A program made the position numbers and the translations under genes. A stretch of DNA of 64,000 nt from JBGPQJ01 sp963829485 (GTDB taxonomy: Bacteria; Chloroflexota; Anaerolineae; Anaerolineales; Villigracilaceae): assembly GCA_963829485.1 (NCBI GenBank), contig CAWHIK010000001.1, positions 1 through 64,000 on the forward strand, given 5' to 3'. The notes below the pieces were generated by a model. That model did not search any database, was not told the origin of the DNA, and saw only the letters and a program-made list of their open reading frames with translations. Below are positions 29,280-39,058 of the stretch, one piece after another; within the stretch, counting starts at the first letter, position 1, and every line of letters begins with the position of its first letter.

Positions 29280-32200
29280 TTGATCTTTATTCTCGGGACG
29301 CTGCTTGGACCGACAATATCCAGCGCTGGCGCTCAAGACGAGTTCAATCCAACCATCAATGCTTTCCTGAGCGAGAACCGCGTTGACACATACGGCTGGC
29401 CGTTGAATACAACCCTTACCCTTGCTATCAATGGTACGACGTTCCCTACCAGCCCAACGACCGTCTCCTGCTCGTGGGATATTTCTTGCGGCTATGCAAA
29501 CTTCGACCTTGGTTCGGATTTCACCCTGGCACCAGGCCAGAATATTTCTATCACGGATGGGTCAACCACCGAGACCCTCACGATTATGGATCTTTATGTT
29601 GATTTGTATGATCCCATCAACAAAACGGTCCACGGGTATGCCGATCCCGGTGTGAAAGTGGGTGTGAACGTCTGGATTGACAATGGTTATCAAGATGTTT
29701 GGGCGGATGACACAACCGGATCGTGGCAGGCCAGCTACGTTACATCTTCAGGTCCATTCCTCCCTTGGACAGGGGGAGATGTCACAACCTGGGATGAAGA
29801 CGGTGACGTTACTGTTTATCGCATCAATAATGGGAATATTTTCGCCACCCCAGAAGCAGATTACATCGAACTCCAGAATGTCACAAAGTACCGAATGTAT
29901 ACACTAACAATCAACGACCCAGCAGATGGATTATTTTATACAGACACCCGTCAATCCCAGTTAGGTGAAGGCGAGACACATGGAGATGTCATTTTCCCGC
30001 TTAGTGATTTCGACCTCGATGCAGGCGATCAGATTACTATTGCCAGCGGGCATGATGTTCGTTCTCTCGTCGTTGCTCCAAAAGGGACTATATCGTTTAA
30101 TACTGTCAACGATATCATCACAGGAACTAACCAACACGAGAATTGGTTAGGCATTGGTACTCCAGCCGCTTGGAGAAATGTAAAGACCGACTCATCAGGC
30201 AATTGGTCGATAGATTATAAAGAAGAAGACTTAAACGGAGCACCAGTCGAAGATATCTACCCCGGTATGGACGGAAACACTTACGATGGGGGATTCGGAT
30301 GGGACTTTACAGTCAATAGCTGGCGAGTGCCCAACCCCCGCTTTGACGTTCGTGCAAATACCGACCAGATCGAAGCATATGAATGGACTATAGGGGATGA
30401 ACTGACTGTGACGGTCAATGGTCAAAGTGAACAACCCAAGATGGTCGATGGTACAGCTCCTTGGGATCCCAATACGACCTATGTAGTGTTCAATCTGGGT
30501 GATAGCGTAAATATCCGACCTGGCGACTTTGTGAGCGTCAGCAACGGGGTGATAACCAAGGAAACCACAGTTACCAATCTGAGCTTTACCGACATCGATA
30601 TCGACCTGGATACGGTTGAAGGTGAAGGATCACCTAACTAGCAATCGATCTATGGGCATGCGGACCCAACAGGGCTGCACCAACCGATCATGCTAGATGG
30701 CGATGAGTAGATTTGGTCTTCTGATCTGCAGATTTCTCGAAGCCAGACAAGGCCGATGCTTTCAACATCATTAGTAACACCTGGGTCGATTCACAGCAGG
30801 TCGATGATGACGGCGACAAGACGATGTTCGGCCAGAACACTCCGAGTTTCGTTGTCTTCCCCGAATGGGAGTGGTTCGATGGGAATAACTGGCCGTGCAG
30901 GCAATACGGTAACCATCACGGTACGAGGCAAGCCGGAGTGCAGTTATCGACCTGTATCCCCGGGATAATTTCTTCAACGGCGGCTTTGGTGAAGGTTGCG
31001 ACATTGGAACAGGAGACGTGGTCACCTTTCACGGATGGCGATACCACGCTCACTCATATTGTAAAGAATCTGGGTGTTACTGAAGTGAATGCAGAAGAGG
31101 ACACCATATCTGGTACAGCCAATTCAGGCGTGGTGGTAAATGTCTGGCCGCATGAGACGGGTCAACAAATTCAAGTTACAGCAGGAAACTCGGGGAACTG
31201 GCAGGTTGATTTCACTGACATATTTGACATCAAGCCCAACGACTGCGGCCGCTCTGAAATCCGCGATGAGTTGGGACTTTCCACGGCAGTGGACTGGTGC
31301 GCGCCGAAACCGTGGCTCATCGCTTTCCCTGAGAACGATGCTGTCGAGGGCTGGGAATGGCCAGCGGGGAAAACTATTACTCTCACCATTGATAATGCGC
31401 CCGAAGGATTCGACCCGAGAGGGAACCTCAGAAGTGACTACTTGGGGGGATCCGCGCACCTATGTGCGTTTCGACTTCGCTGATACTTACAATTTGAAGA
31501 TAGGCGATGAGGTCACTTTGACAGATGGCACGATAGCCAGAACGCACACCGTACAGAACCTAGCGGTCACGAAAGCTGATCAAGAGGAGGACATAGTCAA
31601 AGGCACTGCTGTTGCGGGAGCAGAGATTTACGTGTGGCCGCACGCTACTGGGCAACAGCAGGTAGTAATCGCGAACCCACAAGGCAAGTGGAATGTTGAT
31701 TTCACCGGGATCTATGACCTGATGCCTAGAGAGGGTGGTCGCGCAGAGGTCCGGGATGAAGCGGGCAACTCAACTGCAGTGGACTGGTACATTCCCCAGC
31801 CACGCTTTACGATCTACCCGGATGCACAGTGGTTTGATGGCATGGATTGGCCCGATGGGGCAACTGTAACGATAACAGTCAAGGGCAAGCCACTATGTAC
31901 GCTTACAAGGGAATCCTGGGGAAGCTTCTTCAATGGAGGGTTCCCGGATGGCTGTGCTGTTAGCGCTGGAGACAAAGTCACATTCACGGATGGAACCATT
32001 ACCCGTAAACACACCGTTCGGAATCTGGCTATCACGATGATTGATAAAGATGCCGATACCGTGACGGGCATTGCCAATATTGGTGCAGTCATCCATACCT
32101 GGGTCTGGTTTTCAGATGGTTCCACTTTGGACGGCTCCAATTTGGAAGTAACCGCGGAGAATGGCAGCTGGTTTGCGGACTTCGGAGCGTTAGGTATCGA

Positions 32201-33233
32201 TTTGGATGTCGGTATGGGTATCCAGGCTGAAGTCCAAGACGAAAATGGAAATACAACATCAGTGGATTTGCTAGTACCTGATCCGCGCATCGTTGCCTCA
32301 ATCACCGAAGACTGGTTTTACCTGACGGACTTCATCCCTGGAGCAAAGTTGGATCTCTCCATTTATGAGGACCAAGGTGGAAACCTGGTTTGGTCTGACG
32401 AAGAGATTACTACAGATGTGAATGGTTTTGTGTGGATCAACGCTGAAGGTCGTTGGAACCTGGAACCTGGCAACTATCTTGTCGTCTCTGATGGAAACAC
32501 TACGAAGGACCTCATAATTGAAAGGTTCACCTTTGACGTGTTTGACCTCACCAATGGTCAACTTTCAGGTACTGCACCTGAACCATATGGGAGAAATGTT
32601 TGGGTGGGAATTGGCTGGGAAAATGATAGCTGGTCTATGGATGTTGCTACCGATGGAACTGGTGTATGGTTTGCTGATTTTGGACAACCTGTACCAAGTG
32701 ATTACTGGTGGGTTGCTGCCCAGATCTTTGATGAAGATGGCGATGCCAGCGAGTTGCGACCGGATCGGGTTATTAATTTATGGGTTGCCGCTTACACCCA
32801 CGATCTGCCTGCCGGAACCTTTACGGATGGAACCTACCCATATCACTTTGAGTTCGAGTGGGATGTTCCAGAACCCGGTTTATGGTCGGGGCAGGAAGGC
32901 GAGCTTGTCATTTCCAGCGAGGCTGAAGTCAACGATGGATACGTACTGTTGCGTGGGTACGAGGAACTGCGAGGTTCTGGTACTCAAGAGGGTTTGGTTT
33001 GCGAACCTGTGGGTGAGATCAACCCGGACCAGCCAATGCGTTTCCTCGTTGGCTGGCTTGTGGATGATCCGATAACCTATGAAGAAGCCCAGGCGCGTTT
33101 CGAAAGCATAACAGCCAGAGCTGTCTGGGGTGGTGGCGCATCGGTAGACCTCGTACGCCAAGAGATCATACCATTCTCGAGGGACAACACGGACGCCTGG
33201 TTTCAGTACGTGTGTGGGTACACTCAACCTTAG
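29280..33233 (+). CDS. Giant secreted Ig-like repeat protein (multiple frameshifts)
   Basis: With frame breaks repaired this is a ~1,310-residue exported protein, from the signal-peptide remnant at 29280 to the stop at 33233. It is made of tandem units of ~130 residues. Each unit has an aromatic WP block (for example YGWPLNTTLTL, WPAGKTITLTI, WPDGATVTITV), a PGD.V/DGT block ending in TVxNL, and a D.VxGTA....VWP block followed by G.W.VDF. This is the layout of bacterial Ig-like/Big-type adhesin repeats. Breaks occur at ~30640-30745 (two stops), ~30894, ~30955, ~31031 and ~31440. The last 150 residues differ from the repeats. No anchor was recognised; it is probably cell-surface or matrix material. 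Confidence 0.65.
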
Positions 33234-33264
33234 GGTTGAAGAACCGATAAACCAATAATTTCAG

Positions 33265-33297
33265 GTGGGGAGGAGCAATCCTCCCCACACTTTTATC
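33265..33297 (+). terminator. Intrinsic terminator after the Ig-like repeat gene
   Basis: GTGGGGAGGA (33265-33274), loop GCAA, TCCTCCCCAC (33279-33288), then ACTTTTATC. Perfect 10-bp stem with a stable GNRA-like tetraloop. Confidence 0.9.
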
Positions 33298-33298
33298 T

Positions 33299-33304
33299 TA
33301 TAAT
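33299..33304 (+). promoter_or_regulatory. -10 box TATAAT, 6 nt before the GH5 start (leaderless)
   Basis: A consensus TATAAT ends exactly 6 nt before ATG 33311, which places the expected transcription start on or next to the start codon. No Shine-Dalgarno sequence precedes the ATG; the space is occupied by the terminator of the preceding gene. Confidence 0.6.
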
Positions 33305-33310
33305 CCGCTC

Positions 33311-34396
33311 ATGCGATTTATATTATTGTGCCTTCTTCTTTTCCTGCTGCTATCCTCCTGCGCTTTGCCAACACCCACAACAACTGCTGTTTCCTTACCT
33401 CCTGTACAACCCACGGAGACTCCCATGCCGCCCTCAACCCCTACGCCTCAACCGGAATTTCCCGACGCCTTTGCCGCGGCTCAAGCCCTCGGGCGCGGTG
33501 TGAATCTGGGCAACGCGCTCGAAGCTCCGAACGAAGGCGATTGGGGCGTGGTCGTTCAGGAGGAATACTTCGACTTGATCAAGGATGCGGGGTTTGATTC
33601 AGTGCGCATCCCTGTGCGCTGGAGCACCCACGCCGCTGAGTCCGCGCCGTACACGATCGATCCGCAGTTCTTCGCGCGCGTGGACGAGGTGGTGGGCTGG
33701 GCGCTCGCCCGCGACCTGCAGGTGGTGCTCAACGTCCATCACTACGAGGAGATGGCGACGACTCCATCCGCTCACCGCGAGCGATTCCTTGCACTGTGGA
33801 AGCAGATCGCCGAGCATTATGAAGATTATCCGCCTGCCCTGTTATTCGAGCCGATGAACGAACCGAACGGCACGCTGGATGCCTTGCTGTGGAATTCCAT
33901 CGCTGCGGATGCGGTGCAGGTCATCCGCAAGTCCAATCCCGAGCGGAATCTCGTCATCGGCGGGGCGAGCTGGAATGCGTATGACCAACTGCAATATCTC
34001 CAGCTGCCTGAAGACGACGCCCATATCATCGCCACCTTCCATTACTATAATCCGTTCCAGTTCACACACCAGAACGCGGAGTGGGTGAGTGGCAGCGAAG
34101 ACTGGGCAGGCAAAACATGGGACGCGACCGCAGCTGAAAAAGCCGAAGTCACCCGCCACTTTGACGAGGTCGCTGCCTGGGCTGAAGACCATCATGTTCC
34201 GGTATTGATGGGCGAGTTCGGCGCTTATTCCAAAGCGGACATGGATTCCCGCGCCCGCTGGACGGATTTCATCGCACGGGAGGCTGAACGCCGTGGCTTC
34301 GCCTGGGCCTACTGGGAATTTTGCGCTGGCTTTGGGGTGTATGACAGGGATGCCAAGAAATGGAATGAGCCAATCCTAAAAGCGCTCATCCCCTGA
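33311..34396 (+). CDS. GH5-family glycoside hydrolase lipoprotein (cellulase-like)
   Basis: 361 residues. The signal peptide ends in lipobox LLSSC (Cys ~17) and is followed by a Thr/Pro linker to ~50. The (beta/alpha)8 catalytic domain starts with ALGRGVNLGNALEAPNEGDW. The conserved Arg is in DSVRIPVRWS, and VLNVHHYEEM follows. The acid/base Glu is in LLFEPMNEPNG and the nucleophile Glu in VLMGEFGAY. This matches endoglucanase-type GH5 enzymes, which hydrolyse beta-1,4-glucans or mannans outside the cell. The lipid anchor would keep it at the surface. It is a single gene with terminators on both sides. Confidence 0.92.
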   Translation: MRFILLCLLLFLLLSSCALPTPTTTAVSLPPVQPTETPMPPSTPTPQPEFPDAFAAAQALGRGVNLGNALEAPNEGDWGVVVQEEYFDLIKDAGFDSVRIPVRWSTHAAESAPYTIDPQFFARVDEVVGWALARDLQVVLNVHHYEEMATTPSAHRERFLALWKQIAEHYEDYPPALLFEPMNEPNGTLDALLWNSIAADAVQVIRKSNPERNLVIGGASWNAYDQLQYLQLPEDDAHIIATFHYYNPFQFTHQNAEWVSGSEDWAGKTWDATAAEKAEVTRHFDEVAAWAEDHHVPVLMGEFGAYSKADMDSRARWTDFIAREAERRGFAWAYWEFCAGFGVYDRDAKKWNEPILKALIP

Positions 34397-34402
34397 AAAA
34401 CA

Positions 34403-34438
34403 AAAATCTGCGATGGGTTTTTCACCATCGCAGATTTT
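34403..34438. terminator. Bidirectional terminator between GH5 and zinc-ribbon genes
   Basis: AAAATCTGCGATGG (34403-34416) and CCATCGCAGATTTT (34425-34438) form a perfect 14-bp stem with an 8-nt loop. A and T runs on both sides let it act on both convergent transcripts. Confidence 0.9.
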
Positions 34439-34458
34439 ATTATCATCCAATCTAAAAG

Positions 34459-35493
34459 CTATTCCGCCGGCTCGATGCCCACGATCCCGCCCAGCGCGTT
34501 CAGGCGGAGACTCCACTCGCTGCCGATGTCGTATTGTTTGTATTCCTCCAGCGTACCGGGGTTATAGGTGTAATTGTCCTCGGAACGCTGACAAAATAAA
34601 CGGTGTAGGTCGCGGTATCCTCGCCCCGGCGCTGGTCGGATGCAATGGAAGGATTTTCCCATACCGGGAACAGGTTATTCCCCTCCGTTGTGTAACTCTG
34701 GATCACCGTCCACTCATCCACGGTGTAGGAACAGTAGGTGGTCGTTTCCGTGTGGCATTCCTCCACGACCTCGGCATAACCGGTTCCCGTGTCGATGGTC
34801 TTTTCTTCGCAGACTTCCCTGCTCTCGTCCTGGCAGCTGACATCATAAGCACCGGATGGCACGCTGCCGGTCTCGTCGTTGTGGCGCACGGCTTCGATCT
34901 CCTCCACGTTGGCTACGGCCTGCCAGTGGACCGCGTCCACGGTGGCATTGACGCTTTTCGAGGGCAGCGTAAATAGCGCAATAGCCCCGCAGCACAGGAC
35001 CAGAACGGCGACCACTGCGGCAACGATGCCAATGATGGCGTTGCGCGACAATTTTTTGGGAGGCGCGGCAGGAGGCGGTATCTTCGACCCGAGCGGCGCG
35101 CCGCATTGGGCGCAGTTGCCGGTCGAGACGGGATTCTATGAATCCGCAGTTCGGGCAGACGAACGGCTCCGCCTTGGCGGCGCTGCGGTCGACCAGTTGA
35201 CCTGCCTGGCGCTTCATGCCCTCCTTCAGGTCGCCGCCGCACTGCGAGCAGGTCTTGGCGTCCGCCGGGTTGCGCGTGCCGCAGAATCCGCAGTGGATGT
35301 CCGCGCCTTTTTTCGCCTGCTCGACTTCCTTCTCATCCTTGACGAAGTTCTGGTCCGCGCCCATCTCGAACTTGACATCGGTAGGCTGGGGCGCACCGCA
35401 GCTCTGGCAGGTCTTGACCGGCCCCGGGTTGCGCGTGTTGCAGTTGGGACAGGTCCATTCCATTTTGATGAAACCCTTTGATTTTGTTGCCAT
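34459..35493 (-). CDS. Membrane protein with three zinc ribbons (two frameshifts)
   Basis: Starts at ATG 35493. Three zinc-ribbon units are present: CPNCNTRNPGPVKTCQSCG, CGFCGTRNPADAKTCSQCG, and a third CPNCGFMNPVSTGNCAQCG that appears only when one extra base at ~35135 is removed. A Pro/Lys linker and one membrane helix (IIGIVAAVVAVLVLCCG) follow, then an external domain with several Cys residues (SCQDESREVCEEKTI, CHTETTTYC). A second break at ~34582 hides the C-terminal end (YNPGTLEEYKQYDIGSEW). The total is ~344 residues. The function is unknown; zinc ribbons inside and a Cys-rich domain outside suggest a sensor or scaffold. The first ribbon resembles RanBP2-type fingers. Confidence 0.72.
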
Positions 35494-35514
35494 GACTCCT
35501 CCCGATAAAAAGCG

Positions 35515-36511
35515 CTAAAAATCGTGGAACTTGCGAACCGCCTCCACGCGTGATTCAAATTCCGGTTCGCGGTGGGGCGAGCGGCGCGGGTCGTCCCCGG
35601 GCTCTGAGTTCGTCAGGGCGGCGAAGACCGCCTCCACGCCGTGCGCGATATTGACAGGATTGTATCCGCCCTCGAGCACGAAAGCAATCCTACCTTTACA
35701 CCATTCGCCCGCCAGTTCCACCAGCGCCTTCGAGATGGCATGGAAGCCTGCCGTGGTCAGCCCCAGCGAGGTGAGCGGATCGTCCCAATGCGAATCGAAC
35801 CCCGCCGAGACGAGGATCAGCGAGGGCTGGAATTTTTGCACGAAAGGGACGATCAGCCTGTCGGTGATCAGTGCGAAGGTGGCGTCCCCGCTGCGCGAGG
35901 GCAGGGGTACATTGACGATGCGCCCCCGGGCATGAGTTGCTTCCTGAATCGCCCCGCTGCCCGGGTAAATGTTTTCCTGGTGAGTGGAAAGATATGCGAC
36001 CTGTTCATTCTTCCACGCGTAAGCCTGCGTGCCGTTGCCGTGGTGGGCGTCGTAGTCCACGATGAGCACGCGCTCCGCCCCGCGCTCGAGCGCATCCTGT
36101 GCGGCGACAGCGATGTTGTTGAAGATGCAGAATCCCATCGAGCGCTTAGGTTCAGCATGGTGCCCCGGTGGGCGGACGATGGCAAAGCCGTTCGCAGCAT
36201 CCCCGTCCATCACCTTGCGCGTCAGGTCGAGGGTCGCGCCGGCGGCCAGCAGGCTGTCGTCGTAGCTGGTCGAGGTGACGTAGGTCGGGGCGTAGTCGAT
36301 GATCCCCGGCTCGCGCTCGCACACCTGACGGATGCCCTCGACCAACTCCTTTGTGTGCACCAGGGCGATCTCCTTGGGCAGGGCGGGCTTCGGCGTGATC
36401 CACTCCACGCCAGCGCGGTGGGTATCCACCTGCGACAGCCGGTTCGGTTCCTCGGGGTGCCCGGGATAAACGTGATTGGGTGAAGGGAACGAATGCGGCA
36501 AGCGTGGTCAC
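35515..36511 (-). CDS. Histone deacetylase family protein (AcuC/HDAC-like)
   Basis: ~331 residues. GTG at 36511 gives MTTLAAFVPSPNHVYPGHPEE if one extra T at ~36486 is removed; without that repair the start would be TTG 36501. The class II-like HDAC core is complete: RPPGHHAEP, VDYDAHHGNGTQ (Asp and His zinc ligands), SAGFDSHWDDPL (second Asp) and LEGGYN. The family removes acetyl or acyl groups from Lys, polyamines or small metabolites. A TAAAAT box ends 6 nt before the GTG, suggesting a leaderless transcript. The following zinc-ribbon gene starts 22 bp after its stop. Confidence 0.88.
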
Positions 36512-36749
36512 GAATTTATTTTACCCCTTCTTAGTATTCAGATGCCCGGGGGATTAAAGCGATCATCCGGCATGTTGTGCATGCCGGATGATCTTGAGGG
36601 GGAGGGACACCACCTAAGAGTTGGCATGGGGGGGACATGCATCCTCATTTTGGTGGTTGGCACCTGTTTTACCAATAAAGGGAACTCAGGTGTCGTTGCT
36701 GACAATATACACCTTATTAGTCTGAAAAAGATTAAAAATAAATGAGAAT
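36512..36749. other. Intergenic region with a 14-bp perfect hairpin
   Basis: 238 bp. GATCATCCGGCATG (36561-36574) and CATGCCGGATGATC (36580-36593) form a perfect stem with loop TTGTG. Neither strand has a T run after it, so it is not a typical intrinsic terminator. A G-rich stretch (36599-36605 and 36629-36636) and AT-rich sequence follow. Short open frames here lack start signals and protein-like composition. Confidence 0.55.
36518..36523 (-). promoter_or_regulatory. -10 box TAAAAT, 6 nt before the HDAC start
   Basis: On the minus strand TAAAAT is followed by AAATTC and then GTG. No ribosome-binding site lies between. The spacing is identical to that before the GH5 gene. Confidence 0.5.
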
Positions 36750-37211
36750 TCACCTACGCTTGCCAAACAAATCCAGCCACTCTTTGAGCTCCTGCTCGCT
36801 CATGGCGCTTTCTCCTGCTGAAGGCGGTTTATTTTGCAGGGTCAGCCTCACCTGCCGGGCGAATTCGTCCGAGGAAAAAACTTTGGCTTTGGCGGAGCGC
36901 GCTTCGGCTTGCACGCGCCGGTCTGACGAGACGACGGTCCAGTTTTTGGCGGAGGTGCCTAGTTTCCTTATGTGCTGATAGATTGCGTCATCGGCGATAT
37001 CCGGCTTTCGGACGAAGTGCGCGGTCACCATGCCGTGTTTTTTCTTCGAGGGTTGTCCGGCCTGTGCGTTGTCAAAATAGACCTCCGCCTGCACCCGGTT
37101 GAGGCGGCAGAACTCCTGCAGGAGGCGGATCAACTCCAGCTCGTCATCGAGTGAGTCGAGGCGCAGACCCGCGCGGGGAATCAGGTTGTGTCCGTCGATG
37201 AGATAGGGCAT
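36750..37211 (-). CDS. NYN domain protein (YacP-like RNA nuclease)
   Basis: 153 residues. The N-terminus YLIDGHNLI, the middle VYFDNA and DDAIYQHI, and the block WTVVSSDRRVQAEAR are the conserved acidic motifs of YacP/NYN (PIN-like) ribonucleases. YacP homologues (Rae1) cleave mRNA on the ribosome. The C-terminal ~30 residues are a charged tail (EQELKEWLDLFG). A TAAAAT box 7 nt before the ATG (37219-37224) overlaps the terminator of osmC. Confidence 0.85.
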   Translation of the reverse strand: MPYLIDGHNLIPRAGLRLDSLDDELELIRLLQEFCRLNRVQAEVYFDNAQAGQPSKKKHGMVTAHFVRKPDIADDAIYQHIRKLGTSAKNWTVVSSDRRVQAEARSAKAKVFSSDEFARQVRLTLQNKPPSAGESAMSEQELKEWLDLFGKRR

Positions 37212-37219
37212 GGGGAATA

Positions 37220-37250
37220 TTTTACCCTCCCGATGTTCAGGAGGGTAAAA
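37220..37250 (-). terminator. Terminator of the OsmC gene, also carrying the NYN promoter box
   Basis: TTTTACCCTCC (37220-37230) and GGAGGGTAAAA (37240-37250) form a perfect 11-bp stem with a 9-nt loop. It follows the OsmC gene stop on the minus strand. Its distal arm plus the adjacent AT contains TAAAAT, 7 nt before the NYN start codon. Confidence 0.85.
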
Positions 37251-37254
37251 TCAT

Positions 37255-37638
37255 TTACGCCACTTTTGTCGTTACTTCAAACTTCGGCGGGTTCTCGAGG
37301 TGCTTCTTCACCGCGCACAACTCCGCGGAGCGGACCAGCGACTCGTAGTATTTCTGCGGGAATTCCGGCGGCACCTGGATCTCCAGGTCGATCTTCTCGA
37401 CCATGCCGTTCATGGGATTGCTGTGGATGCGCTGGACGATCTTGATGCCCTCGGTTGCCAGTCCGCGCTGGCGGCAGAAGCCGAGCACATAGATGCCCGC
37501 GCAGGTGCCAATGGACGACAGGAAAACGGCAAAGGGTGTGGGGGCGGAAGCTGTCGGGGGCTGGTCGGTGGCCACGGTGAACGGACCGAAGTGGGCGTCG
37601 ACGCGCGAGCCGCCAGGGAAGTCGATGATCATTTCCAT
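37255..37638 (-). CDS. OsmC family protein
   Basis: 127 residues. The OsmC fold is supported by SAPTPFAVFLSSIGTCAGIYV with the first redox Cys, and CAVKKHLENPP with the second. These Cys residues reduce organic hydroperoxides in OsmC/Ohr proteins. The protein is shorter than Ohr and resembles the YhfA-like subgroup, whose substrate is uncertain. RBS AGGAG precedes the ATG by ~12 nt, and a TATACA box lies upstream. Confidence 0.88.
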   Translation of the reverse strand: MEMIIDFPGGSRVDAHFGPFTVATDQPPTASAPTPFAVFLSSIGTCAGIYVLGFCRQRGLATEGIKIVQRIHSNPMNGMVEKIDLEIQVPPEFPQKYYESLVRSAELCAVKKHLENPPKFEVTTKVA

Positions 37639-37691
37639 ATCTTATCTATCTCCTGAATGTATAGGATGCCTTACATTGGATGCGATCAACT

Positions 37692-38948
37692 TCAAAAAGT
37701 TACACGGTCTGCGGTGTCTTTTTTACGCGGCCAGAAAAAATACCAGTAAAGAAAAACAGCGATACTGTACAACGTGATCGTCGTCATGAAGACAGGGTTA
37801 AATCCGTACTTGACCTGCAGCCACCCGCTGATCGTGGGGCTGAACGCCCAGCCAAAATTGTTGGCCATACTCACCAGGCTCGCCACGGTGGCCCGGGATT
37901 CCGCTTCCACATGCTCCATCACGAATGCCTGATAGACCGGTCCGCCCATGTTCATCAACGTCAGGCGGATGTAATACGCCGTGGCGCTCAGCCAGAAGTA
38001 TGGACTGAATCCCAGAATGGCGAGGAAGGGGATGGACAACCCCTGGGTGATGACCACCAGCTGGATCTTGCCCAGCCGGTCCGCCAGCGGCGGCGCGAGA
38101 ATGATGCCGATGCCCATCGCCAGCGACCCCCAGGCGAAGAGCGTGCCGATGACCGGGTCCGGCGCGAGGTGCACATTGCGGAAGAAGACGTTCATGAAGG
38201 GCATGATCAACCCCGCGCCGAGAGAGATGATCAGCATCGGCAGGATCAGCTTGCTCAACTCGACGGGATGCTTGGCGGCATATTGGAACGGCGTGAAGAG
38301 GGCGCGCTGTGAGCGCTTCAGGTTGAGGCTTCTGATCCAGAAAAGCGGAATCAATGCAATGACGGAGCCAAGCGCGATGATGGCCAGCGCGCCGGCATAG
38401 GCTGTGCTGCTGGTCGGGGACACGTCGCGGGTTAACCCCACCCAGGTCGGCAGGTATCCGCCCACCCAGTTGCCCACCGAGCCGGCTGCCGTCTGTAAGC
38501 CGACCGACAGGCTGAAGAGGTAAGTACGTTCCTTTTCTCCGCTGTTTTCCATCAGGAACGGGGACATGGTCACTGCTGCAAGGCTCTGCCCGGCGCCCAT
38601 CAGCATGTTCATGGCGTAGAACATGGGCACGGACGGCAGCAGCACCATGGTCATGATCGCCACGCTGACCGATGCGCCGCCGAGTATCAGCGACTTTTTT
38701 CGCCCGATCATGTCCGAGAGGTAACCCATCGGCAGGGCGGTCAGCAGCGCGGTCATGCTGGTGATGGTGATCAATTGCCCCAGCAGGCGCTCGTCGTAGC
38801 CGAGGCTGAGCACATAGAAATTGAACAGCAGCCGGTACACGCCCAGCGCGGCCCCGGTCAGCAGGGCGCTGACGAGGTACAGCCTGGCGTTGGGGTGAAA
38901 CGCCCGCACCCGGGCAATGTACGTTTCAACGACTGATCTTGCGCTCAT
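37692..38948 (-). CDS. Major facilitator superfamily transporter
   Basis: 418 residues and about twelve membrane helices in two halves. The conserved cytoplasmic motif A between helices 2 and 3 reads GYLSDMIGRKKSL, and a related motif LADRLGK lies in the second half. ATVASLVSMANNFGWAFSP near helix 10 is typical of multidrug or sugar-efflux-like MFS proteins. The substrate is unknown. It is divergent from the PLC-like gene at 39059, with 110 bp between them. Confidence 0.88.
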   Translation of the reverse strand: MSARSVVETYIARVRAFHPNARLYLVSALLTGAALGVYRLLFNFYVLSLGYDERLLGQLITITSMTALLTALPMGYLSDMIGRKKSLILGGASVSVAIMTMVLLPSVPMFYAMNMLMGAGQSLAAVTMSPFLMENSGEKERTYLFSLSVGLQTAAGSVGNWVGGYLPTWVGLTRDVSPTSSTAYAGALAIIALGSVIALIPLFWIRSLNLKRSQRALFTPFQYAAKHPVELSKLILPMLIISLGAGLIMPFMNVFFRNVHLAPDPVIGTLFAWGSLAMGIGIILAPPLADRLGKIQLVVITQGLSIPFLAILGFSPYFWLSATAYYIRLTLMNMGGPVYQAFVMEHVEAESRATVASLVSMANNFGWAFSPTISGWLQVKYGFNPVFMTTITLYSIAVFLYWYFFWPRKKDTADRVTF

Positions 38949-39046
38949 GGGACGGATTGGTTGTAATCCGCTTTCACGGCAGGGTCAACCGCAGATTGTT
39001 GTCATTTCGCCTGCCATTCGTCAGTATTCCGCAGGGATGGAGGTCT

Positions 39047-39052
39047 TATAAT
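39047..39052 (+). promoter_or_regulatory. -10 box TATAAT, 6 nt before the PLC-like gene start
   Basis: TATAAT followed by GATGCC and ATG. A GGAGG at 39039-39043 lies upstream of the box and would not be transcribed from this promoter, so translation would be leaderless. Confidence 0.5.
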
Positions 39053-39058
39053 GATGCC

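Noticed and set aside
36476..36753. Short open frames on both strands between the HDAC and NYN genes
   Set aside because: No ribosome-binding site, and the composition is not protein-like.
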